A stretch of 64,000 bases of DNA, taken from NCBI RefSeq assembly GCF_001457475.1, contig NZ_LN831029.1, positions 1,426,001 to 1,490,000 on the forward strand, read 5' to 3'. Made by a program: the position numbers and the translations under genes. This stretch comes from Achromobacter xylosoxidans (lineage in GTDB: Bacteria > Pseudomonadota > Gammaproteobacteria > Burkholderiales > Burkholderiaceae_B). The notes under the pieces were generated by a model that was not told where the DNA came from, searched no databases, and worked only from the letters and a program-made list of their open reading frames with translations. This document shows, in pieces, positions 1 through 8,430 of the stretch; position 1 is the first letter of the stretch, and every line of letters starts with the position of its first letter.

Positions 1-1598
1 GGTCGCTCACAGGCACCCAGGGCGACCAGATCCGGCTTGGCACTGGCAGCTTCGGCACGCGTTCGGTCACCTTGTCCAAGGGCTTCGAGGACGAGCGCCT
101 GGATGGCCGCTTCAGCTTCGGCTATGACAAGTCGGATGGCTATCGCCATCATTCGGCGTCCGAACGCTCTAGCTTCCAGGGCAATCTGGGCTTTCGTCGC
201 GGGACTTTCGAGAACCGTACCTATCTGTCCTACACCGACCTCAGGTTCGACATTCCCCAGCCGGTGCCCAAGGCCCGCATGTATGCGGATCCGCGCGGCG
301 TGCTGGGCGACGGCAATTCGCCGCAGGACCTGGCCAACAACGTCTACAACCGGGACCCGCACCGCGATACCAGCCAGTTCCGCATCGCCAACCGCAGCTA
401 CTGGGGCAGCGACGACTTGAACCAGACCGCCGGCCTTTATTGGCAGCGCACCAATGACGACTTCACCAACCCGCAGGTCGCCAACGTCACGGACGGCGAT
501 ACCTACGGCCTGGCGTGGCAGCTGGCCGGCAAGGCGGGCAGTGTCGATTACCGCGTGGCGCTCGACTGGCAGCGTAGCAATATGGACCGCGATTTCTACG
601 CCATCCGTCCCGCCGATGGCCGCCGCCTGCAACGCTTCGGCAACTATGCCTTGACGGCCGAGAACCGCAGCGCGCTGATCGGCCTGGATTGGCACCTCAC
701 CGGGCAGCTCAGCCTGGTCGGCGACCTGAAGTACACCCAGGCGGTGCGCGATGCGCGCGAGCGCGGCAGCGGCAAGACGCTGGACCAGGACTGGAACTAC
801 GCCACCCCGCGCCTGGGCATCGTCTGGCAACCGGCGCAGACGCAGCGCTGGTATGCCAACGTCAGCCGCAGCAACGAGGCGCCGACCTTCTGGGAAATCG
901 TCAACGGCGAAGTGCCCGCGCCCATGAACCCGGCCACCGCCGTCACTTCCATGAGCAAGCTCGACCTGCAACGCGCGCTGACGGTCGAACTCGGCGGCGA
1001 TGGCACCTTCGCCGTGGCCGGCCGTGACCTGCGCTGGACCGTGTCGCTCTATCGCAGCCGGGTGGAGGATGAACTCATGTCCGTCACCAACGCCAATGGC
1101 ACGCCGGCCGGCACCTACAACTACCGCGGCCGTACCCGCCACCAGGGCATCGAAGCGGGCCTGTCCGGCAGCCTGCCGGCGCCGGGCGACGGCCTGCTGG
1201 ACTACCGCGTCGCCTACACCTTCAGCGACTTCCGTTTCCGCGAGGGGGAATTCCAGGGCAACCGCATCGCCGGGGTGCCGCGCCACCTGCTGAGCGCCGA
1301 GTTGATGTACCGCAAAGGCGGTTGGCGCGCGGGGCCCAACCTGCGCTGGCTGATGAGCGACACTGAGACCAACCACGCCAACGCGCCGGGCACGCAGCAG
1401 AATGCCTATGCGCTGCTGGGTTTCAAGATCGCTTACGAGCATGATGCGCATTGGAGCGCCTACGTGCAGGCCGACAACCTCACCGACAAGACCTACGCCA
1501 GCAGCTACGCCATCCGCAACAGCGCGACGGCGGCCATGCCGATCTTCCTGCCAGGCAACGGCAGGGCGTTCAGCGCGGGCGTGGCCTACCGGTTCTGA
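1..1598 (+). CDS. TonB-dependent receptor, C-terminal part (5' end outside window)
   Basis: The frame is already open at base 3 and runs to the TGA at 1596-1598, giving about 531 visible residues, so the signal peptide and plug lie upstream of the window. What is visible is alternating aromatic/polar beta-strand sequence with short turns and long loops. It ends in the outer-membrane beta-signal pattern AGVAYRF with a terminal Phe, as in TonB-dependent outer-membrane receptors that import ferric siderophores, haem or similar ligands. The C-terminal sequence (YVQADNLTDKTYASSYAIRN) is the usual last-strands signature. The ligand cannot be told from this part. The next gene starts at or just after its stop, suggesting co-transcription, and a FecI/FecR/receptor set follows, so an iron role is likely but inferred. 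Confidence 0.9.
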   Translation, partial: SLTGTQGDQIRLGTGSFGTRSVTLSKGFEDERLDGRFSFGYDKSDGYRHHSASERSSFQGNLGFRRGTFENRTYLSYTDLRFDIPQPVPKARMYADPRGVLGDGNSPQDLANNVYNRDPHRDTSQFRIANRSYWGSDDLNQTAGLYWQRTNDDFTNPQVANVTDGDTYGLAWQLAGKAGSVDYRVALDWQRSNMDRDFYAIRPADGRRLQRFGNYALTAENRSALIGLDWHLTGQLSLVGDLKYTQAVRDARERGSGKTLDQDWNYATPRLGIVWQPAQTQRWYANVSRSNEAPTFWEIVNGEVPAPMNPATAVTSMSKLDLQRALTVELGGDGTFAVAGRDLRWTVSLYRSRVEDELMSVTNANGTPAGTYNYRGRTRHQGIEAGLSGSLPAPGDGLLDYRVAYTFSDFRFREGEFQGNRIAGVPRHLLSAELMYRKGGWRAGPNLRWLMSDTETNHANAPGTQQNAYALLGFKIAYEHDAHWSAYVQADNLTDKTYASSYAIRNSATAAMPIFLPGNGRAFSAGVAYRF

Positions 1599-1618
1599 TG
1601 ACCTATCCAGGCACCGCC

Positions 1619-2062
1619 ATGAACACCTATCCCTTGCTGTTGATCCTGCACCTGCTGGCCGCCTTCGTCTTCGTCGGCACGGTGACCTTCGAGGTGCTGT
1701 TCCTGGAACCGGTGCACCGGCGCCTGCCGCCCGAGGTGCGCAAGGCGCTCGGCGCCCAGCTCGGCCCGCGCGTGCGCGGCACGGTGCCGTGGGCGGTGCT
1801 GGTGCTGTACCTGGCGGGCCTGGGCCTGGCGTCGCAATACCGCGGCGTGCTGGCGCATCCGGCCGGCTCGCCGCTGGGCATCCTGCTGTCGATCAAGATC
1901 GCGCTGGCGGCGAGCGTGGCGGTGCACGTCGTCACGGCCCTGGCGCTGGCCCGCAAGCGGCGGCTGACGCCGGCCGTGCAGCGGCGCATTCACATCAGCG
2001 TTTTCTGTCACATGGTCGGCATCGTGGTGCTGGCCAAGGCGATGTTCTATGTGACGTGGTGA
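1619..2062 (+). CDS. small four-helix inner-membrane protein (CopD-like)
   Basis: A 147-residue, very hydrophobic protein with about four predicted membrane helices (roughly residues 5-25, 55-75, 85-108, 122-145). His residues sit in or near helices (LLILHLLAAF, AVHVVTALAL, ISVFCHMVGI), which recalls the CopD/DUF2269-type membrane proteins. This is a resemblance by eye, not a firm assignment. An in-frame ATG at 1598 overlaps the stop of the upstream receptor gene (ATGA). The ATG at 1619 is preferred because it begins directly at the first membrane helix, but translational coupling from 1598 cannot be excluded. Its position behind a TonB-dependent receptor suggests an accessory role in metal or siderophore handling, which is inference only. 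Confidence 0.7.
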   Translation: MNTYPLLLILHLLAAFVFVGTVTFEVLFLEPVHRRLPPEVRKALGAQLGPRVRGTVPWAVLVLYLAGLGLASQYRGVLAHPAGSPLGILLSIKIALAASVAVHVVTALALARKRRLTPAVQRRIHISVFCHMVGIVVLAKAMFYVTW

Positions 2063-2113
2063 GACACCGGGCGGCGTCGGCCGTAATGGGAAGGGCATTT
2101 GAATGCCTTCATC

Positions 2114-2132
2114 AATAATGATTACAATTCCC
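2114..2132 (+). promoter_or_regulatory. candidate Fur box upstream of the FecI-type sigma gene
   Basis: The 19-mer AATAATGATTACAATTCCC matches the classical Fur consensus GATAATGATAATCATTATC at about 13 of 19 positions, including an unbroken ATAATGAT. It lies 36 bp upstream of the chosen start of the ECF sigma gene, where iron-starvation sigma genes usually carry a Fur operator. This placement also argues that the reading frame upstream of 2168 is leader and not coding. Confidence 0.6.
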
Positions 2133-2167
2133 ATTCCCGAAATTCACAAGGCGCTGACGCGACGGCC

Positions 2168-2695
2168 ATGTCGTCCACGGAATCCCTGGAACACCGCGAG
2201 CTTGGCAGGCTGTACCGCGACCATCACGGCTGGCTGCGCGGCTGGCTGCTGCGGCGCCTGAACGTGCCGGCCGAGGCCGCCGACCTGGCCCAGGACACCT
2301 TCCTGCGCCTGCTGGCGTCGCCGGCATCGATGGCGCAATTGCAGGGCGTGCGGCAGCCGCGCAGCTTCCTGGCCACGGTGGCGCAACGCACGCTGGTCGA
2401 CCACATCCGCCGCCAGGTGCTGGAACGCGCCTGGCTCGAAACCCTGGCGCAGCAGCCCGAGGCCAGCGCCATATCGCCCGAGACGCAGGCCATCCTGCTC
2501 GAGACCATCCGCGAGATCGACGCCATGCTGCACGGCCTGGGCGACAAGGTGCGGCGCGCTTTCCTGATGTCCCAGCTGGAAGGGGCCAGCTACGCCGAGA
2601 TCGCCGCCCGCCTGGGCGTGACGGTCAGTTCCATCAAGAAGTACATGGCACGCGCCACCGAGCATTGCCTGGTGTACGCGCTGGCCCGGCAGTAG
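2168..2695 (+). CDS. ECF sigma factor, FecI-type iron-starvation sigma
   Basis: A 175-residue extracytoplasmic-function sigma factor. Region 2 lies near residues 10-75 (LYRDHHGWLRGWLLRRL followed by AADLAQDTFLRLL). Region 4 lies near 115-170 and includes the helix-turn-helix ASYAEIAARLGVTVSSIKKY. Length and motifs fit the FecI group, which directs RNA polymerase to the promoter of a cognate TonB-dependent receptor when the siderophore is bound. The frame is open further upstream to an ATG at 2099, but the ATG at 2168 is chosen because the Fur-like site sits in that extension and the sigma domain begins directly after 2168. It is followed after 6 bp by a FecR gene and then a receptor with a signalling domain, the complete three-part cell-surface signalling order. 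Confidence 0.92.
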   Translation: MSSTESLEHRELGRLYRDHHGWLRGWLLRRLNVPAEAADLAQDTFLRLLASPASMAQLQGVRQPRSFLATVAQRTLVDHIRRQVLERAWLETLAQQPEASAISPETQAILLETIREIDAMLHGLGDKVRRAFLMSQLEGASYAEIAARLGVTVSSIKKYMARATEHCLVYALARQ

Positions 2696-2701
2696 GCGGC
2701 C

Positions 2702-3652
2702 ATGGCGGACAAGACCATCGCCGCGGCGGCGCAATGGTACGCGCGGCTCTGCGCGGACGACGTCAGCGCGGCCGACCTGGCGGCGCATGGGCGCTGGCTG
2801 GCGGCCGATCCCGAACATGCGCGCATCTGGGGGCAGGTGGAACGGTTGCGCGGCACGCTGGGAGCCGCGCCGGCGCGCCTGGCTGCCGACACGCTCAATC
2901 GTGCCGACCAGCATTTCTCGCGCCGCCGCGCGGCGCTGCGCAACGGACTGGGCGCGGTGGCGCTGCTGGGCGCCGGCGGCCTGGCGGCCTGGCGCGCCCT
3001 GCCGATGGAGCGGATGCTGGCCGACTACCGCACCGGGGCAGGCGAGCGCCGCGAACTGCGGCTGGCGGATGGCACCTTGCTCTGGCTGGACAGCGCCAGC
3101 GCGGTCGACGTGACCGTCGACGCCGGCCAGCGGCGCATCTTCGTGCATGCCGGCGAGATCCTGGTCGATACCGAAAACGTCCGTCCCGGCCTGCCGCCCT
3201 TGCGCGTGCTCACCGCGCACGGCGCGGTGCGTCCCCTGGGCACGCGTTTCATCGTCACGCGGCAGGACGACCTGACGCGGGTCGCGGTGCTGCGCCATGC
3301 GGTGGCGCTGGAACCCGCGACGGGCGGCGCGCCAGTGATCCTGAAGGCGGGCGAGCAGGGCACGCTGGCGCCTGCGGGGGCGCAGGCGGCCGGCGCCATC
3401 ACCGGCGAGCCCGACGCCTGGACGCGGGGCCTGCTGGTGGTCGACAACTGGCGGTTGGACGACTTCATTGCCCGGCTCGACCGTTATCGGCCCGGGCTGC
3501 TGCGATGCGACGATGCCGTGGCGGCGCTGCGCCTGTCGGGGGCGTTTCCTGTCGACGACACCGACCAGGCGCTGGCCGCCGTGACGCGCGCGCTGCCCGT
3601 GAACATCGCGCGCTTTACCCGTTATTACGTCCGCATCGTCGCCCGCCGCTGA
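2702..3652 (+). CDS. FecR-type anti-sigma / sigma regulator
   Basis: A 316-residue protein with the three FecR parts. A cytoplasmic N-terminal DUF4880-like segment (residues about 6-45, AAQWYARL followed by WLAADPEHARIWGQVERL) binds the sigma factor. One membrane helix follows near 82-98 (LGAVALLGAGGLAAW). A periplasmic FecR domain follows from about 110 (GERRELRLADGTLLWLDSAS, then LGTRFIVT). FecR proteins sit in the inner membrane, receive the signal from the receptor's N-terminal domain in the periplasm and control the sigma factor. The gene starts 6 bp after the sigma gene, so the two are an operon. The partner receptor is the gene at 3739. Confidence 0.93.
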   Translation: MADKTIAAAAQWYARLCADDVSAADLAAHGRWLAADPEHARIWGQVERLRGTLGAAPARLAADTLNRADQHFSRRRAALRNGLGAVALLGAGGLAAWRALPMERMLADYRTGAGERRELRLADGTLLWLDSASAVDVTVDAGQRRIFVHAGEILVDTENVRPGLPPLRVLTAHGAVRPLGTRFIVTRQDDLTRVAVLRHAVALEPATGGAPVILKAGEQGTLAPAGAQAAGAITGEPDAWTRGLLVVDNWRLDDFIARLDRYRPGLLRCDDAVAALRLSGAFPVDDTDQALAAVTRALPVNIARFTRYYVRIVARR

Positions 3653-3738
3653 TTTTTTTCGCTCGGCATTGTCCTTTTTCCGCGCTCGTCCGACTTAGCA
3701 GGGATTACGTCGGATCTGCCATACGGAAACCTGAGTCC

Positions 3739-6192
3739 ATGCCTTCTGTACCCTTGCTTCGTCACTCCGCCAAACCCGCGCCCCTGGCGCGCGCCGTTGT
3801 CATCGCCTTGACCGCCCTGGGCGCCCTGGGCGCCACGCCGTCGGCGCAGGCACAGGCCGTTTCCAGCGCGCAGGCGTCGCGCCACTATGATGTGCCGCCC
3901 GGCCCGCTGGGCCTGGCCCTGAGCCGGTTCGCCGCCCAGGCCGGGGTGGTGCTGTCGTTCGATGCCACGCTCACCCAGGGCCGCCAGAGCGCCGGCCTGC
4001 AGGGCGACTATGGCGTGGCTGCGGGCCTGGCGGCGATGCTGTCGGGCACCGGGCTGGAGGCCGTCAATCAGGGCGGCAACCGCTATGGCCTGCGCGCCGC
4101 CAATGCGCAGACCCTGGCGCCGGTCGAAGTGCTGGGCGCGCGCGAACCCACGCCCAGCGAAGGCACCGATTCGTATACGGTCGGCGTATCGAACACCGCC
4201 ACCCGGCTGCCGATGACGCTGCGCGAGACGCCGCAGTCGGTCTCGGTGATGACGCGCCAGCGGCTCACCGACCAGGGCCTGAACACGCTGGAAGACGCCA
4301 TCGTCAACACCCCGGGCCTGACCTTCAAGAAGAAGGGCTCGGCCGACGACAACGAGAAGGGCCTGTATGCGCGCGGCATGGAGATCACCAACATGCAGGT
4401 CGACGGCGTGCCGACCCACAAGGACTTCAATGCCCTGGGGCTGGACACGGCGCTGTATGACCGCATCGAAGTGGTGCGCGGCTCCACCGGCCTGCTGAGC
4501 GGGGCAGGCAACCCGGCCGCCTCCATCAACCTGGTGCGCAAGCGACCGACCCGCGAATTCGAGGCCGGCGTCGGCGCCAGCGTCGGATCGTGGGACTACC
4601 GGCGCACCGAGTTCGACCTGGGCAGCCCGCTGGATGCGTCGGGCAAGCTGCGCGGGCGGCTGGTGGGCGCCTGGCAGGAGGGCGGCTCGTTCATCGACCG
4701 CGTCAAGCAGGATTCGCAACTGCTGTATGGCGTCATCGAGGCGGACCTGTCCGAGCGCACCCTGCTGACCCTGGGCGCGGAATACCAGCGCAAGAAGTGC
4801 ACGGCGTGCTCGTACTTCGGCTTTCCCGCGTACTACGCCGATGGCTCCAAGACCGACTTCCGGCAACGGTTCAATTCCGCCACCAACTGGAGCCGCCAGG
4901 AACGCACGCGCTACAACGTCTTCGCCACGCTCGACCACGAGTTCTCGTCATCATGGAAGGGGTCGCTGACGCTGTCGCGCACCGGCGACGACAACGACCG
5001 CACCTATGGCTGGTTCAGCAGCAACGGCTGGGCCAACCCGCAGACCGGGCAGGGCGCCTCGGTCTGGGTCGCCAAATGGCCGATCCCCAAGACCCAGAAC
5101 GCGCTGGACGCCAGCCTGAGCGGCGCGTTCGACGCGCTGGGCCGCCGCCACGACCTGGTGCTGGGCGTGAGCCTGTCGCGCACCCGGGGCGACTACGACA
5201 CCTATCCGCTGTGGACCGCGCCCGGCTATGACCCGGTCATCCCGGACGTGCGCGCCTGGGATGGCGACATGCCGCAACCCCAATGGCAGGCGACCGGCAA
5301 GCGCTACTACACCGAGAAGCAGAACGCGGTCTATGGCGCATTGCGCCTGCGCCCGACCGACGCGCTGTCGCTGGTGCTGGGTTCGCGGATCACCTGGCGG
5401 GACCAGCAGGCCTCGTACACCTACAACGACGGCTCGGCCTATCCGGACAACATGCGCGAGCAGGGCGTGTACACGCCGTATGCTGGCCTGGTCTACGACC
5501 TGACGCCGACGCTGTCCGCCTATGCCAGCTACACCAGCATCTTCCTGCCGCAGCAGGCGCAGACCGTGTCGGGCAGCGGCATTGCGCCGATCAAGGGCAA
5601 CACCTACGAAATCGGCCTGAAGAGCGCCTGGCTGGACGGCCGCCTGAACGGCGCGCTGGCGCTGTTCCGCACCCGCCAGGACAACTACGCCATGGTCGAC
5701 GGCGACAAGCTGGCGCCCAATGGCGACAGCGCCTACGTCGCCGCCAACGGCGCCGTGCTGCGCGGCGTCGAAGCCGAGCTCAGCGGCGAACTCGCGCCCG
5801 GTTGGCAGATGCAGCTGTCGTACGCCTACGTCGATCGCCGCCTGCCGACGGGCTTCTCGACCCAGGTCGGGCTGCCGCGCCACATCGCCAAGCTGTACAC
5901 CACCTACCGCCTGCCGGGCGACTGGAGCGCCCTGACCGTGGGCGGCGGGGTGCGCTGGGAAAGCCAGAGCGGTTTCACCAGCCGCGGCCCGGGCGGCCAG
6001 CAATTGGACTCGTCGCAGAGCGGCTACGCCCTGCTGGACCTGATGGCGCGCTACCAGTTCAACCGCCAGTGGTCGGCCACGCTGAACCTGAACAACGTGC
6101 TGGACAAGAAGTACTACGCCAGCACCAACATCTACAGCAACTACTACGGCGCGCCGTTCGGCGCGATGCTGGGGGTGAACTACCGGTATTGA
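3739..6192 (+). CDS. TonB-dependent siderophore receptor with N-terminal signalling (STN) domain
   Basis: An 817-residue outer-membrane receptor. A signal peptide ends near residue 36 (ATPSAQAQA). An STN signalling domain follows at about 46-115 (HYDVPPGPLGLALSRFAAQA then GVVLSFDATL). The plug is at about 140-285 (LRETPQSVSVMTRQRL, VVRGSTGLLSGAGNPAASIN), and the 22-strand barrel ends in YRY. The sequence resembles the FpvA/FoxA/FhuE group of hydroxamate or mixed siderophore receptors, though the ligand cannot be fixed. The STN domain is the part that contacts FecR, so with the preceding sigma and FecR genes it forms an iron-regulated transducing system. A two-cysteine loop (KKCTACSYFGF) lies in an extracellular part. 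The frame extends upstream, but ATG 3739 is chosen because it begins the signal peptide. Confidence 0.93.
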   Translation: MPSVPLLRHSAKPAPLARAVVIALTALGALGATPSAQAQAVSSAQASRHYDVPPGPLGLALSRFAAQAGVVLSFDATLTQGRQSAGLQGDYGVAAGLAAMLSGTGLEAVNQGGNRYGLRAANAQTLAPVEVLGAREPTPSEGTDSYTVGVSNTATRLPMTLRETPQSVSVMTRQRLTDQGLNTLEDAIVNTPGLTFKKKGSADDNEKGLYARGMEITNMQVDGVPTHKDFNALGLDTALYDRIEVVRGSTGLLSGAGNPAASINLVRKRPTREFEAGVGASVGSWDYRRTEFDLGSPLDASGKLRGRLVGAWQEGGSFIDRVKQDSQLLYGVIEADLSERTLLTLGAEYQRKKCTACSYFGFPAYYADGSKTDFRQRFNSATNWSRQERTRYNVFATLDHEFSSSWKGSLTLSRTGDDNDRTYGWFSSNGWANPQTGQGASVWVAKWPIPKTQNALDASLSGAFDALGRRHDLVLGVSLSRTRGDYDTYPLWTAPGYDPVIPDVRAWDGDMPQPQWQATGKRYYTEKQNAVYGALRLRPTDALSLVLGSRITWRDQQASYTYNDGSAYPDNMREQGVYTPYAGLVYDLTPTLSAYASYTSIFLPQQAQTVSGSGIAPIKGNTYEIGLKSAWLDGRLNGALALFRTRQDNYAMVDGDKLAPNGDSAYVAANGAVLRGVEAELSGELAPGWQMQLSYAYVDRRLPTGFSTQVGLPRHIAKLYTTYRLPGDWSALTVGGGVRWESQSGFTSRGPGGQQLDSSQSGYALLDLMARYQFNRQWSATLNLNNVLDKKYYASTNIYSNYYGAPFGAMLGVNYRY

Positions 6193-6286
6193 TCCGCGCC
6201 GGTCGGCGCGGCCGGCAACTGGCGGTTTTGGGTGGGGCCCGTTTGTGCCATAGTGGTGCCCCCCGAATCACTATTCCTGTCAGCCC

Positions 6287-7342
6287 ATGCCGACCTCTTT
6301 TGCCTCGCTTGCCGCCGCGCTCCGTTCCCCGGTCACGTCAGCCGACGACGTGGAGACCCTCGACGCGTTCTTCCAGCGCCCCGAGGTCCGCGCGTTCTAC
6401 GAGCAAGCCCAGGATCCGGCGCACACCGACGCCAGCCTGCGGTTCTGCGCCGAACTGCTGCCGTCGCTGTACCCCAGCCGGGCGGCGGCGCTGGCGCTGA
6501 TGTGCGGTTCGCTGGTGGAGGATGGCGCCGATCCCGTGCTGCTGTTCCCCGCGTTGCAGGCGTTGCTGGGCCCGTGGTTGCAGACCCTGCGGCCGTATTG
6601 CGCGCTGGAGGTCGAGGATGACGACGCCGAGGTCGAGGAAGCCGACCGCCTGGCCTGGAAAGAGGCGGTGGCGCGGCTTGAAGCCATTCCCGAGGACCGG
6701 CGCTGGGAACTCGATGCGCAGGTCGCCGCCATCGACACGCTGGTGCTACCGATGATGGCCATGCTGATGCGCGACCAGCGCAATCACCAGGCCTTCGTCG
6801 CCGACGCCGAACTGATGGACCTGCTGTACGCCATGACCACGCTCAACGACAACCTGCCGTTCGAGCAGCTGCATTACCTGTGGCTGGCCTCGCGCATCAG
6901 CTACGAGGAAGAACTCGTGGTGGTGTTGCCCACATCCGGCACGGGCTTCGTGGCGCGGGCGCACGGCATCAACAACAATTTCCACGCCTTCACGCTGTTG
7001 CAGAACCTGATGCGGGACCGCGTCCAGGCCCTGGGCGTGCGCCGCGAGATCGCCGCGCGCGAACCCGACGCCGAACGCGACAGCGCCGATTTCCAGTGGC
7101 TGCAGGCCGATGCCTATGCGCAGGGAAAGCTGGTCAACGACATGCGTTTTGCCTGGGGCGAAGCGGCGCTGCGCGACAATCTGGCCCGGCATGGCAAGCG
7201 GGTGCTGATCGCGTTGGAGACGGAAGAGGGCATGCAACGCAACTGGTCGGGTTTCAACGGCGCGATCCATGATGCGCAGCAGCCGTCGATGACGTTCGTG
7301 CGTTATCTGACGCCGGATGAGGTGACGGCTTACCTGGCCTGA
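6287..7342 (+). CDS. hypothetical protein, unrecognised family (351 aa)
   Basis: A 351-residue soluble protein without signal peptide or clear membrane helix. I do not recognise a family. The N-terminal third is helical and leucine/alanine-rich. An acidic stretch (ALEVEDDDAEVEEADRL) lies near residue 110. The C-terminal half has a likely alpha/beta segment with a conserved-looking INNNFHAFTLLQNLM and ends VRYLTPDEVTAYLA. Codon use and GC match the neighbours, so it is a real gene. It starts 94 bp after the receptor stop and ends 5 bp before the stop of the convergent binding-protein gene. Function unknown; neither neighbour gives a clear functional hint. Confidence 0.75.
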   Translation: MPTSFASLAAALRSPVTSADDVETLDAFFQRPEVRAFYEQAQDPAHTDASLRFCAELLPSLYPSRAAALALMCGSLVEDGADPVLLFPALQALLGPWLQTLRPYCALEVEDDDAEVEEADRLAWKEAVARLEAIPEDRRWELDAQVAAIDTLVLPMMAMLMRDQRNHQAFVADAELMDLLYAMTTLNDNLPFEQLHYLWLASRISYEEELVVVLPTSGTGFVARAHGINNNFHAFTLLQNLMRDRVQALGVRREIAAREPDAERDSADFQWLQADAYAQGKLVNDMRFAWGEAALRDNLARHGKRVLIALETEEGMQRNWSGFNGAIHDAQQPSMTFVRYLTPDEVTAYLA

Positions 7343-7347
7343 CGGCT

Positions 7348-8430
7348 TCAGTCCGCCTGGCGCGGCGGCTGTGCCGCTGCCCGCCATACTTCGAGGAAAT
7401 GCCGTTTCTTGAGCGGATCCAGGTACACCAGCAACCCCACGCCCAACGCCACCGGCCGCACGCCGGCGGCCGGCACGACCGAGGCGCTGACCGGCCGCAT
7501 GCCGGATTGGCGCGCGATCATGTCCTGGCCGCGCGGCGACAGCAGGTAGTCGAGGAAGCGCGCGCCCAGGTCGGGGCGCGGGGCCTGGCGCGGGATGATG
7601 GCCGAGCGCGACAGCATCAGGGTGTAGTCCTGCGGGTAAATGATGGCCAGCGGCGCGCCCTGGTCGATGCGGTGACGGGTGTATGACTCCAGCAGGTTGT
7701 AGGCCAGCGTGATTTCGCCGCGTTCGAGCTTGTCGAGCGCGTGTTCGGTCGACTCGTGCACGCCGACGCCGTTGCGGCCGAAGGCGGCCAGCAGCGCGCC
7801 GGCCAGGCTGTCCAGGCGCGCGTCCTGGGTGGCGGCCAGGTAGCCGATGCCGCTGCCTTCGACGTCGTAGGTCGAAATCCGGCCGGCCAGCGGCTGGTCG
7901 GGCGCCTGCAACAGCGCCAGCAACTCACGGCGCGTGCGCGGCACGCGCGCAGCGTCCAGGCGGCGGGTGTCGTAGACCATGACGATGGGGTCGGTGCCGA
8001 TGCTGAAGACCTCGTCGCGCCAGTTGGCCCAGGCGGGCAGGGCGCGGGTATCCGGCGAAACGTGCGGCTGGGCATGGCCGTCGTTGACCAGCTTGGTCTG
8101 CAGGTCCATGGCGCTGCTGATGACCAGGTCGGGGCCGGCCTTCTCGCGCGGCGCCTGCGCGGCGCGGGTGGCGACTTCGGCATACAGGGCCTGGGTCGAC
8201 AGCTCCGTGTATTCCAGGCGCACGTCGGGGTTGAGCTGGCTGAAGTCCTCCAGCACGCCGCGAAACACCTGCACGCTGTTGGAGGCGTGCAGCACCAGCA
8301 CGTGTTTGCTGTCGGCCGGGCCCAGCGTCAGGCCGTCGGTGCTGGTCTCGGCGGCCTGGCCAGCGCTGGCCAGGAGCAGGGCAATGCCGGCCGTTGCCAG
8401 GCGCGCGAGGAATGGAAATCTAGGCATCAT
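7348..8430 (-). CDS. periplasmic substrate-binding protein (AfuA/PgtC-like), probable sensing partner of the adjacent kinase
   Basis: A 360-residue exported protein. The signal peptide is at residues 1-26 (LARLATAGIALLLASAGQAA), followed by a type-2 periplasmic binding fold (VLVLHASNSVQVFRGVLEDF, DLVISSAMDLQTKLVNDGHA, GYLAATQDARLDSLAGALL). It belongs with the iron/hexose-phosphate/phosphoglycerate class of binding proteins (COG1840, AfuA, PgtC). The first ATG (8430) overlaps the end of the histidine-kinase gene by 11 bp. No permease or ATPase gene accompanies it. By analogy with PgtC and HptA, which work with sensor kinases, it may present a ligand to the kinase instead of feeding a transporter. 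That role is inference; the family and export are visible in the sequence. Confidence 0.85.
   Translation of the reverse strand: MMPRFPFLARLATAGIALLLASAGQAAETSTDGLTLGPADSKHVLVLHASNSVQVFRGVLEDFSQLNPDVRLEYTELSTQALYAEVATRAAQAPREKAGPDLVISSAMDLQTKLVNDGHAQPHVSPDTRALPAWANWRDEVFSIGTDPIVMVYDTRRLDAARVPRTRRELLALLQAPDQPLAGRISTYDVEGSGIGYLAATQDARLDSLAGALLAAFGRNGVGVHESTEHALDKLERGEITLAYNLLESYTRHRIDQGAPLAIIYPQDYTLMLSRSAIIPRQAPRPDLGARFLDYLLSPRGQDMIARQSGMRPVSASVVPAAGVRPVALGVGLLVYLDPLKKRHFLEVWRAAAQPPRQAD

Noticed and set aside
3689..3714. Inverted repeat TCCGAC/GTCGGA before the siderophore receptor gene
   Set aside because: Six-base arms with a 14-nt spacer are expected by chance in GC-rich DNA, and no T-run or known sigma site coincides.
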